DNA of 12,399 nucleotides, taken from contig JACIWD010000030.1 of the NCBI GenBank assembly GCA_014361165.1, positions 1 through 12,399 of the forward strand, written 5' to 3'. Origin of the DNA: Candidatus Mnemosynella bozhongmuii. Its GTDB lineage: Archaea; Halobacteriota; Archaeoglobi; Mnemosynellales; Mnemosynellaceae. A program made the translations under genes and the position numbers. Positions 6,661 through 12,399 of the stretch are shown here, one piece after another. Within the stretch, counting starts at the first letter, position 1. Each line of letters opens with the position of its first letter. A model generated the notes under the pieces. It was given only the letters and a program-made list of their open reading frames with translations, was not told the origin of the DNA and ran no database searches.

Positions 6661-7861
6661 GATATTCAGCAAGATTTTCGAGAGATATTTCTTCCTGTTC
6701 TCCGCTTTCAAGATCTCTAACAAGAATTCTGCCGCTTTCGATCTCTCTTTCACCAAGAATAAGCACAAATTTTGCTCCAATTGAGTCCGCATATTTCATC
6801 TGAGCCGAAAGCGATCTGTTCATGACATCCGTGATGAGAGCGACCTCATTTCTCAGCTTCACCGCAACTTTTATGGCTTCATCCCTTGCACCCGGAGTTG
6901 AGACGAGCACAACAGGTCTTTTCGGGCTTTCCGAGAGGTTGCTTATCTCCATCACCCTGTCAAAACCTATGGCAAATCCGGTTGAGGGAACACTGAGAGC
7001 TGAGAAGACCTTCGCAAGATCATATGAACCTCCTCCGCATATCTGATTCTGCGCACCAAGACCTTCAGCGTAGATCTCGAAAACCACCCCGGTGTAGTAA
7101 TCAAGACCTCTTGCAATTCCAAAATCAACCGAATATTCCACCCCGTAAAGATCGAGAACCCTGCACAGCTCTCTTAAATTGCCGGAGAATTCCTCAAATT
7201 CTTCTGCATCCTCCGGAGAACCTCTGAAGCTTACAAGCTCGATCAGATTTTCAATTTCATCATCACTCATCTTTCCATTAAGAAACTCCCTGAGTTCCCC
7301 GAAGCTCTTCTTGTCTATAAGCCTGAGAGCTTTATTCTGCTCCTCTCCGGAAAGATTTCCGAGCCTGTTTCTGAGAATGGAGAGGTCATTTATCCTCAAA
7401 TCACCCTTTATTCCGAGAGATCTGAGCATCTCAGATGCAAGTGCTATGACCTCGGCATTGGCGTAAACTCCATCGCTGCCTATCAGCTCAACTCCAAACT
7501 GCCAGAATTCCCTGAATCTTCCCTTCTGCGGCCTTTCATACCGGAAACAGTTTGCAAAGTAGTAGAATCTCAGAGGTCTTGGTGAGGATTTCAGCTCATT
7601 GAGAAAAACTCTCGTAACGGGTGCTGTCATTTCCGGTCTGAGCGTGAGGTCTCTCCCGCCCTTGTCCTTGAATGCGTAGAGCTCCTCAATTATAGCCTCT
7701 CCTGACTTTGCTGTGAAGAGCTCAAGATGCTCGAAGGTCGGGGTTGAGATTTCCGAATATCCCCACCTTTCGGCAATCTCCCTGAGCTTCCTCTCAGCCA
7801 GCCTTCTTCTGAACATCTCATCTGGAAGAAAATCCCGGGTACCTCTCGGCCTCTGAATCAT
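6644..7861 (-). CDS. hisS: Histidyl-tRNA synthetase
   Basis: Class II aminoacyl-tRNA synthetase that charges tRNA-His. The 405 residues show the N-terminal [12 protein letters not shown] (4-15), [10 protein letters not shown] (73-82), motif 2 [16 protein letters not shown] (106-121), the HisA region [15 protein letters not shown] (250-264), GGGSYD (276-281) and motif 3 [10 protein letters not shown] (294-303). A C-terminal anticodon-binding domain spans about 315-405 ([20 protein letters not shown] onward). The frame is open 30 codons further upstream, but the ATG at 7859-7861 has GGTGGAG 8-11 bases before it and forms an ATGA overlap with the preceding RNase P gene, so that start was chosen. 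Length matches archaeal HisRS. The 3' end overlaps the platform gene by 17 bases. Confidence 0.97.
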   Translation of the reverse strand: MIQRPRGTRDFLPDEMFRRRLAERKLREIAERWGYSEISTPTFEHLELFTAKSGEAIIEELYAFKDKGGRDLTLRPEMTAPVTRVFLNELKSSPRPLRFYYFANCFRYERPQKGRFREFWQFGVELIGSDGVYANAEVIALASEMLRSLGIKGDLRINDLSILRNRLGNLSGEEQNKALRLIDKKSFGELREFLNGKMSDDEIENLIELVSFRGSPEDAEEFEEFSGNLRELCRVLDLYGVEYSVDFGIARGLDYYTGVVFEIYAEGLGAQNQICGGGSYDLAKVFSALSVPSTGFAIGFDRVMEISNLSESPKRPVVLVSTPGARDEAIKVAVKLRNEVALITDVMNRSLSAQMKYADSIGAKFVLILGEREIESGRILVRDLESGEQEEISLENLAEYLRGRM

Positions 7862-8538
7862 CCGATCATCTCCACCTTTCTCAAATATTCCTTTATCATC
7901 CTCGGAAAAGAAGCTGCATCCAGAAATCTCAGACCAAGGCGCTGAGCCCATTTCTGAATTCCGAGATCGCTCGCAACAACAGCAGCATCAAGCTCTTTGG
8001 CAAGAAGAAGAACATCTATATCCGGAGCACTGTCAAGAACTCCATGTCTTGTCGCTGCACGATATTTCTCTCTGAACTTCGCTATTACCGGACCTATGAC
8101 ATTTCTCTCGAGTTCCTCCCTCTTCATCTTCCCGAGCTCCTCCGGATGAATGGAGAGAATCGAGGATGAGAGCTCCCATATTGCATCTTCAGAAATGACC
8201 ATTCCCTTATTTATCCTTTCCCTCATCGTCTCCACGTATTCATAGAATATCTCTGCGGGAATCTTCACCTCGTATCTCGCTGGAGTTTTCTTCACCAGCC
8301 ACGTGTCAATCTTAATTATGATTTCCTCACCGCACTCATACCTCTTGGCGAAACTCTTCGCCTCGTTGTAGACTGAAGGATAGGGAATGTAGCAGCTTAT
8401 TCCAAGCTTCAGCCTCGCTTCAGCTATGAGATCGAGAACGGCATTCATCCCATCACAGAGATTTTTGAATCCCTCAACTTCTCTCATGTGAACATCCGTG
8501 AGAGCTGTTGTGTCGAGAACGAATCTCTGTCTGAGCAT
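7858..8538 (-). CDS. RNA-free ribonuclease P (HARP; formerly 'RNA ligase partner protein')
   Basis: PIN-domain metallonuclease of the HARP family (homologs of Aquifex RNase P), which cleaves the 5' leader of pre-tRNA without an RNA subunit. The 226 residues begin with the first catalytic Asp in [12 protein letters not shown] (D9), continue through [15 protein letters not shown] (49-63) and a helical insertion (about 95-150), and end with [17 protein letters not shown] (169-185) and [19 protein letters not shown], giving further acidic residues D169, D173, D175 and D191. The ATG at 8536-8538 has GGTG seven bases upstream; a TTG two codons earlier is too close to that site. First of a two-gene operon with hisS (ATGA overlap). 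Many archaea keep this protein beside the normal RNA-based RNase P, and its role there is unsettled. No RNA ligase gene is adjacent here. Confidence 0.9.
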   Translation of the reverse strand: MLRQRFVLDTTALTDVHMREVEGFKNLCDGMNAVLDLIAEARLKLGISCYIPYPSVYNEAKSFAKRYECGEEIIIKIDTWLVKKTPARYEVKIPAEIFYEYVETMRERINKGMVISEDAIWELSSSILSIHPEELGKMKREELERNVIGPVIAKFREKYRAATRHGVLDSAPDIDVLLLAKELDAAVVASDLGIQKWAQRLGLRFLDAASFPRMIKEYLRKVEMIG

Positions 8539-8653
8539 CTTCAAACACCTTTCAGGCCATATAAGATTGAAGATGAAGTTCTATTAAAATGAGTCGGTTC
8601 TCTTTTCAGGGAAACTTAAAGTTAAATACGAAGGGAGATTCAATTTATCTTGG
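8539..8653. promoter_or_regulatory. Divergent intergenic region with separate promoters for the RNase P and phosphatase genes
   Basis: At 115 bases this is the longest gene-free stretch. On the plus strand, cttaaaGTTAAATA (8615-8628) is centred 27-30 bases before the phosphatase ATG, suggesting a leaderless message. On the minus strand, TTTTAATA (8582-8589) would give a start near 8559 and a leader of about 20 bases carrying the GGTG site of the RNase P gene. A second element, CTTATATGG (8557-8565, minus), lies too close to the ATG to be the main box. Unlike the other divergent gaps, there is room here for two distinct boxes. Confidence 0.5.
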
Positions 8654-9097
8654 ATGTTCAGGAGCATTCTGTTTGTCTGTGTTGGAAATCTCTGCAGAAG
8701 TCCGATGGCAGAAGGGATTTTCAGAAGAATGTGTGAAGAGAACGGAGTGAGAGTTAGAGTTTATTCAGCCGGAACAAATGCATGCAATCTGAAGGTTCCT
8801 GAAGAAGCAATCAGAGCTGCAAAGATTTACGGAGCTGACATATCCGGACACCGTCCAAGACAGCTAACTCAGGAGATTGCATCTCAATATGAGGCGATCA
8901 TAGCAATGACCAGGGATGTTGCAAATAGAACTGAGGAGATTGTTGATCATGAGGTCATCATGACTCTCGGAGATTTCGCGAGAATCGGAGACTGGGATAT
9001 TCCAGACCCATGGGGAAAGGGCTTCGATGAATATGTGAGATGTGCGAGAATGATACACGCAGCTCTGGAGAAGGCTCTTCAGAGATACTATTTATAG
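8654..9097 (+). CDS. Low-molecular-weight protein-tyrosine phosphatase family protein
   Basis: A small cytoplasmic phosphatase using a cysteinyl-phosphate intermediate. The 147 residues start with the P-loop: FVCVGNLCRSPMAE (7-20), nucleophile C9 and phosphate-binding R15 in the CX5RS signature. VYSAGT (36-41) follows, and the general-acid aspartate is D118 in DIPDPWG (115-121). Length is normal for the family. Related proteins act on phosphotyrosine, or as arsenate reductases through extra cysteines; C14 in the loop and C30-range and C44 cysteines exist, but no ars gene is nearby, so phosphatase is the safer call. The substrate is unknown. Single-gene unit; ATG without Shine-Dalgarno, 27-30 bases after a TATA-like box. 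Its stop overlaps the neighbouring leftward gene by six bases. Confidence 0.85.
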   Translation: MFRSILFVCVGNLCRSPMAEGIFRRMCEENGVRVRVYSAGTNACNLKVPEEAIRAAKIYGADISGHRPRQLTQEIASQYEAIIAMTRDVANRTEEIVDHEVIMTLGDFARIGDWDIPDPWGKGFDEYVRCARMIHAALEKALQRYYL

Positions 9098-9550
9098 AAT
9101 CCTTGGAATCTCTCTGAGCTTGACCGGAACTTCTGAAATTATTCTGTCCTTTCCCAGATATCCGCATCCAATTGCCCTTCCGCGATATTTCACGATAACA
9201 TGAGGATAGGAGAGATTCTCCCTTTTTCTCACAGATCCTCCTCTGAGAAATTCCATGGCTTCTTCCTTCGAAAGCTCAACGAAATTTTTTGAGGCGAGAT
9301 GCCCGAAAAGAGTTACGAAGGACGTCGTCGGCTTCCAGAACCTCCCCTTTCTCAGAATCATTGTTCCCGTGAACTCGGGTTTCATCTCAACCACCTTCTC
9401 AAGATGCTCTGATGAGACCATCCAGATGTTCTTTCCCCTCGAAACAAGCTCGTAGCCTGTGAAAATATCTCCGGGTATTCCGTAAACTTCGGAGAAGAAC
9501 TTCAAAATCTCTTCTCTCTCGCTTCCTTCAAGTCTTCTGAAGTTTTGCAA
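9092..9550 (-). CDS. PUA-like RNA-binding protein associated with an RNA methyltransferase
   Basis: A 152-residue protein resembling the archaeal NOL1/NOP2/Fmu-associated PUA group. The N-terminal part (FRRLEGSEREEILKFFSEVY, about 4-23) looks like a pre-PUA helical domain. The C-terminal part (about 85-150) has VELSKEEAMEFLRGGSV and the closing VIVKYRGRAIGCGYL, reminiscent of PUA beta strands. It likely helps the adjacent methyltransferase bind its RNA; this is inferred from context and family resemblance. The start appears to be TTG (9548-9550) with a G-rich stretch (GGGGGG) about nine bases upstream; the next ATG, near residue 48, would remove the N-terminal domain. It overlaps the methyltransferase gene by 23 bases. 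Residue-level function is unproven. Confidence 0.65.
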   Translation of the reverse strand: MQNFRRLEGSEREEILKFFSEVYGIPGDIFTGYELVSRGKNIWMVSSEHLEKVVEMKPEFTGTMILRKGRFWKPTTSFVTLFGHLASKNFVELSKEEAMEFLRGGSVRKRENLSYPHVIVKYRGRAIGCGYLGKDRIISEVPVKLREIPRIL

Positions 9551-10412
9551 TGAAGAAGCCCCCCGTTCCGCTTATGTGAGGGAAAAGCCTTATTGCTTTC
9601 TTCATCTCCTCACCGTAGAACTCTCCTCTCCACTCGGTGACCCCAGAGAGAGCTCTTACAGGAGATTTCACTTTGAGAATTTTCACTTTATCGAGAAATC
9701 TGCTCAGAACTGCCTCATTCTCCTCCGGTGCGTAGGTGCATGTTGAGTAAACAATTATTCCGCCTTCCTTCACAACTCTGATTGCACTCTCAAGAAGGGA
9801 GGTCTGGAGCTTCGAAAGGCTTTTTATTTTACTCTCGCTCCATGCCAGTGGATTGAACCTCCAGTGTCTTCCCTCGCCGCTGCAGGGTGCATCCAGAAGC
9901 ACAAAATCGAAGATGTTCTCTCCTTTTATTCTTCTCCCATCCCTTCTTGTGATCGTGACATTCAGACAGCCCATCTGCTTCACATTGCTCCTCAGAATCT
10001 TCACCCTCTCCAGATCAACATCATTCGCAATTATGTGTCCTCTGTTATTCATCATCTGAGAGATTTGAGTTGTCTTGCTTCCGGGTGCTGCGCACATGTC
10101 AAGAACAAACGAATTCTCATGGGGATTGAGAATGAGGGGAGGCACCATCGAGGCGAGTTCCTGAACATAGAAGTCACCGAGATAGTATTCAAGAGTATGT
10201 GTCACCCGCTCTTCTGTTATCATTGCATCCCGGTACCACTCCACAGGCTCATGGTGAATTCCGTATTCATCGAAGCTCTTGGAGAGTCTCTCAAAACTGG
10301 TCTTTATTGTGTTCACCCTTATGGAGAATGGAGGCCTCTCCTCCAGAGCCCTGAGAAAATCCCTGAAATCTGGAATGATTTCCTCATACCTTCTGAAGAT
10401 TTCCCCTATCAT
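9528..10412 (-). CDS. RNA (cytosine-5) methyltransferase, NOL1/NOP2/Sun family
   Basis: S-adenosylmethionine-dependent enzyme that makes 5-methylcytosine in tRNA or rRNA. From the ATG at 10410-10412 it has 294 residues. An N-terminal RNA-binding region (about 1-75, with PPFSIRVNTIK) is followed by YVQELASM, SAM motif I VLDMCAAPGSKTTQ (about 103-116), acidic NDVDLERVK (about 130), motif IV LDAPCSGEGRH with C177, and motif VI YSTCTYAPEENE with catalytic C225. The end, SGTGGFFIAKLQ, is the usual family ending. A GTG four codons upstream (10422-10424) is an alternative start; the TATA spacing favours the ATG with a leader of about eight bases. Whether the target is tRNA (Trm4-like) or rRNA cannot be decided here. 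First of an operon with the PUA-like gene, which may supply the RNA-binding module fused in some relatives. Confidence 0.88.
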   Translation of the reverse strand: MIGEIFRRYEEIIPDFRDFLRALEERPPFSIRVNTIKTSFERLSKSFDEYGIHHEPVEWYRDAMITEERVTHTLEYYLGDFYVQELASMVPPLILNPHENSFVLDMCAAPGSKTTQISQMMNNRGHIIANDVDLERVKILRSNVKQMGCLNVTITRRDGRRIKGENIFDFVLLDAPCSGEGRHWRFNPLAWSESKIKSLSKLQTSLLESAIRVVKEGGIIVYSTCTYAPEENEAVLSRFLDKVKILKVKSPVRALSGVTEWRGEFYGEEMKKAIRLFPHISGTGGFFIAKLQKT

Positions 10413-10472
10413 TCTCAAGAGCACTGATGATTCCGCTCAACTTAAATATTTGTTTCGAGAGAGGGAGATTCG
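10413..10472. promoter_or_regulatory. Shared divergent promoter of the m5C methyltransferase and phosphomevalonate dehydratase operons
   Basis: The gap holds cttAAATATTTg (10441-10452), in which AAATATTT (10444-10451) is a perfect palindrome and so an identical TATA-like box on both strands. It is centred about 26 bases before the ATG at 10473 and about 35 bases from the methyltransferase ATG (23 from the alternative GTG). A purine-rich GGGAG (10463-10467) sits just before the rightward ATG, which might act as a ribosome site if transcription starts further upstream. Confidence 0.5.
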
Positions 10473-11627
10473 ATGTATCTGACAAAAGAGGAGGAGAGAA
10501 TTCTCGAAGGGGAATTTGGGGAGACCCTTGAAAAAGCCATGAGAATTCTTGTATCTCTCGGAGAGATATATGGAGCTTCCCGCCTCATTCCAATCTCCTC
10601 CGCACACATCTCCGGAGCATCCTACAAAACAATCGGAGATGCGGGTCTTCTTTATCTTTCATCCCTCTCCTCAAAAGTCAGATGCAGAGCAACGCTGAAC
10701 CCGGTTGGGATGGACAGAGAGAGATGGAGAGAGATGGGAATATCAGAGGATTTCTTCGAGAAACAGATGAGGATAATAGAGTGCTACAGAAAGCTCGGTG
10801 TTGAGGACATCTGCAGCTGCACTCCGTATTACTTTCAGAGACCTTCCTTCGGGGAGCATCTTGCATGGTCGGAATCAAATGCCGTGATATACGCAAATTC
10901 TGTTTGCGGAGCGAGGACAAACAGAGAGGGAGCTCCCGGAGCTCTCGCATCTGCCCTGATAGGAAAAACTCCTCTGTACGGAATGCACCTGAAAGAGGAG
11001 AGAGCACCCACTGTAACTGTTACTGTGAGGGATGAGCTGAGAGATGAGGAGTTCGGAGCTCTCGGGTATTATCTCGGAGGGATTCTCAGAAGGGAGAAAC
11101 CCATTTTCCGCCTTCAAAAAGAGCCCACAGAGGATGAGATGAAAAAGCTTGGGGCAGCAATGGCTGCTACCGGAGCAGTTCAGATATTCCACATCGAAAA
11201 TAAAACACCGGAGGCCTCTCTCTATCCTCTTCCTGATGAGAGAATTGAGGTTGGAAGAGAGGAAATCAAAGGAATACTGGAATTCTCAGACCCGGATGTC
11301 ATTGCTCTCGGATGTCCGCACCTTTCAGAGGAGGAAATCAAAAAGATTGCAGTGCTTCTGAAAGGTAAGAGGGTTGAGAAGGACACCTGGATATGCACAT
11401 CGAGAGAGATAAGGGAGAGATGCAGAAAGGAGATTGAGATCATAGAGAGAAGCGGAGCAAAAGTCATATGCGACACATGCATGGTTGTTTCTCCGCTTCT
11501 CGAAAGATACTCCTGTGCGCTTGTGGAATCCGGAAAGGCTCTGAACTATGTTCCGACGATGTGCGGAATAGATGCTCAGATGACGACAATCGAGAACTGC
11601 ATAAAACATGCGGTGGGAGAGATATGA
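10473..11627 (+). CDS. Phosphomevalonate dehydratase large subunit (aconitase X catalytic subunit)
   Basis: Catalytic subunit of the archaeal enzyme that dehydrates mevalonate 5-phosphate to trans-anhydromevalonate 5-phosphate, a step of the modified mevalonate pathway to isoprenoid membrane lipids. The 384 residues match the aconitase-X (AcnX) plan: IPISSAHISGASYKTIGDAG (39-58), LNPVGMD (75-81), CTPYY (116-120), SVCGARTNREGAPGALASAL (143-162), LGCPHLS (279-285) and VICDTCMVVSPL (331-342). Candidate iron-sulfur ligands are C116, C145, C281, C333 and C336; which bind the cluster cannot be settled by eye. Other AcnX members act on cis-3-hydroxy-proline in bacteria, but archaeal two-subunit forms are the phosphomevalonate type. 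First gene of its operon. Confidence 0.88.
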   Translation: MYLTKEEERILEGEFGETLEKAMRILVSLGEIYGASRLIPISSAHISGASYKTIGDAGLLYLSSLSSKVRCRATLNPVGMDRERWREMGISEDFFEKQMRIIECYRKLGVEDICSCTPYYFQRPSFGEHLAWSESNAVIYANSVCGARTNREGAPGALASALIGKTPLYGMHLKEERAPTVTVTVRDELRDEEFGALGYYLGGILRREKPIFRLQKEPTEDEMKKLGAAMAATGAVQIFHIENKTPEASLYPLPDERIEVGREEIKGILEFSDPDVIALGCPHLSEEEIKKIAVLLKGKRVEKDTWICTSREIRERCRKEIEIIERSGAKVICDTCMVVSPLLERYSCALVESGKALNYVPTMCGIDAQMTTIENCIKHAVGEI

Positions 11628-12022
11628 GGATCAGAGGGAGGGCAATCTCAAAAGGAGTTGCAGAGGGGGAGGTCATATACACATCTCAGCCCGTCTCCTT
11701 TCTTGGAGGAGTTGATCCGAAAAGCGGCAGGATAATGGAGAGAGGGCACGAACTCCATGGCAGGAGCATTGCAAATAAGGTCTTTGTCTTTCCCTGCGGG
11801 AAGGGTTCAACAGTTGGTTCGTATGTTATCTACCAGCTCAAGCTCAATGGAACCGCACCTGTTGCAATGATAAATGAAGAGACTGAACCCATTGTTGCAG
11901 TTGGAGCCATAATCTCTGAGATTCCCGTGGTGGATAGACTTGAGAAGAGGATTGAATGGAGAAATGGAATGAGGGTTCGGGTAAATGGAACCGAAGGATA
12001 CGTGGAAATTCTGGAAGATTGA
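11624..12022 (+). CDS. Phosphomevalonate dehydratase small subunit (aconitase X swivel domain, DUF126)
   Basis: Partner of the large subunit, supplying the mobile swivel domain that completes the active site. The 132 residues show GRAISKGVAEGEVI (5-18), FLGGVDPKSGRIMERGHELHG region (about 26-46), the conserved FPCGKGSTVGSYVIY loop (about 55-69, whose serine is the expected catalytic residue) and INEETEPIVAVGAIISEIPV (about 83-102). The frame is open to 11468, but the ATG at 11624 overlaps the large-subunit stop as ATGA and has GGTGGGAG about eight bases upstream, so it was chosen. Tight coupling fits equal production of both subunits. Confidence 0.9.
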   Translation: MRIRGRAISKGVAEGEVIYTSQPVSFLGGVDPKSGRIMERGHELHGRSIANKVFVFPCGKGSTVGSYVIYQLKLNGTAPVAMINEETEPIVAVGAIISEIPVVDRLEKRIEWRNGMRVRVNGTEGYVEILED

Positions 12023-12399
12023 GGAAGCTGTAAGAAATTGCATCGAAGTCTATGACAGAAGGGAAGAGAGAGGAGCTCTGCACTATTTTGGAATTCCGAA
12101 GATGTCGAAAAAGGAGGCTTACGAGATTCTCAAGTCAAAACTGCCTGAAGAATATGATTTTGTGATTCACGAAATTCACGAAAGCTTCATTATTTCGGTT
12201 TTTCCTGAAAGGCACAATATCACTGTGAACATCATTCTCGCACTTCTCACATTTCTGAGCACAACCTTTGTGGGTTCCCTGATGTTCAACGCAAATCCAC
12301 TTGAAAATCCTCTTCTCCTTCTTAAAGGTCTTCCTTTTTCGGTCTCTCTCATGCTGATTCTTGGAACTCATGAACTTGCGCATTACTTTGCCTCAAAAA
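11985..12399 (+). CDS. Membrane metalloprotease, M50 / site-2-protease-like (partial, runs off the right edge)
   Basis: The first 138 codons of an intramembrane metallopeptidase. An N-terminal cytoplasmic part (about 1-78, with VYDRREERGALHYFGIP at 22-38) precedes a membrane segment (about 80-101, ITVNIILALLTFLSTTFVG). A second hydrophobic stretch (about 109-127) leads into the zinc motif HELAH (129-133), the HExxH signature of M50 proteases. The remaining membrane helices and the second zinc-binding motif lie beyond the window. The start is inferred: an in-frame stop at 11982-11984 directly precedes the ATG at 11985, and the family-like region begins before the next ATG (codon 40). That makes a 38-base overlap with the dehydratase small subunit. 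A weak GGGTT-type site lies upstream. Substrate unknown; such proteases often release membrane-bound regulators. Confidence 0.82.
   Translation, partial: MEPKDTWKFWKIEEAVRNCIEVYDRREERGALHYFGIPKMSKKEAYEILKSKLPEEYDFVIHEIHESFIISVFPERHNITVNIILALLTFLSTTFVGSLMFNANPLENPLLLLKGLPFSVSLMLILGTHELAHYFASK

Noticed and set aside
7862..7951. 30-residue N-terminal extension of HisRS
   Set aside because: HisRS proteins normally begin with the RPRGTRDF motif, and the internal ATG has a good ribosome site and an ATGA overlap.
8539..8653. Possible small RNA gene or small protein gene in the longest intergenic gap
   Set aside because: No stable hairpin or start codon with a ribosome site was seen; promoter elements of the two flanking genes account for the sequence.
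8654..9097. Arsenate reductase instead of tyrosine phosphatase
   Set aside because: P-loop and general-acid motifs fit both, but no arsenic resistance gene is adjacent and the paired redox cysteines typical of the C-terminal part of ArsC are not evident.
9864..10427. 187-codon open frame on the plus strand inside the methyltransferase gene
   Set aside because: Antisense to a gene with intact SAM and catalytic motifs; no family resemblance and no ribosome site.
11468..11623. 52-residue cysteine-rich extension of the dehydratase small subunit
   Set aside because: It lies inside the large-subunit gene in another frame; the ATG at 11624 has a ribosome site and ATGA coupling, and gives the normal family length.
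12135..12383. 82-codon minus-strand open frame at the right edge
   Set aside because: Antisense to the M50 peptidase, whose frame carries a membrane helix and HELAH.

Overview
The window looks like a piece of an archaeal chromosome, most likely a thermophilic euryarchaeon of or near the Archaeoglobi. Supporting this are coenzyme F420 genes with the FO synthase in two separate subunits, a HARP-type (RNA-free) RNase P, an aconitase-X phosphomevalonate dehydratase of the archaeal mevalonate pathway, an archaeal GspE/Tad-type ATPase with two platform proteins, archaeal TATA boxes about 22-33 bases before first genes, and very purine-rich sense strands with AGA/AGG as the main arginine codons. The lineage is inferred from gene content, not from a marker comparison. 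No tRNA, rRNA, CRISPR array, insertion sequence or phage gene is visible. Coding density is very high: the longest gene-free stretch is 115 bases.

Layout: (1) 38-3232 is an F420 cluster. cofG and cofH run leftward and make FO. cofC runs rightward and cofD leftward, and they meet tail to tail; they activate and transfer the phospholactyl-type group to FO. cofH is cut off at the left edge, where about 40 GC-rich bases follow a premature stop and look foreign. cofE is not in the window. (2) 3276-6660 is a rightward three-gene operon for a type IV filament or secretion motor: one ATPase and two T2SF-domain membrane proteins, joined by ATGA overlaps. (3) 6644-8538 is a leftward pair, RNA-free RNase P then histidyl-tRNA synthetase, also joined by ATGA. 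(4) 8654-9097 is a lone rightward low-molecular-weight phosphatase. (5) 9092-10412 is a leftward pair, an RNA m5C methyltransferase and a PUA-like protein. (6) 10473-12399 is a rightward operon: large and small subunits of phosphomevalonate dehydratase, then a site-2-protease-like M50 peptidase that runs off the right edge and overlaps the small subunit by 38 bases.

Two architectural patterns recur. Operons alternate in direction, and every convergent pair overlaps at its 3' ends (20, 17 and 6 bases). Three divergent pairs are separated by only 43-60 bases around a single AT-rich, nearly palindromic TATA-like core that could serve both directions. First genes tend to lack a Shine-Dalgarno sequence and are probably leaderless or nearly so, while downstream genes mostly carry one. 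I found no clearly new multi-gene system. The most noteworthy points are the RNase P/HisRS coupling, the split platform genes with no pilin nearby, the shared promoters, and the abrupt composition change at the left edge.
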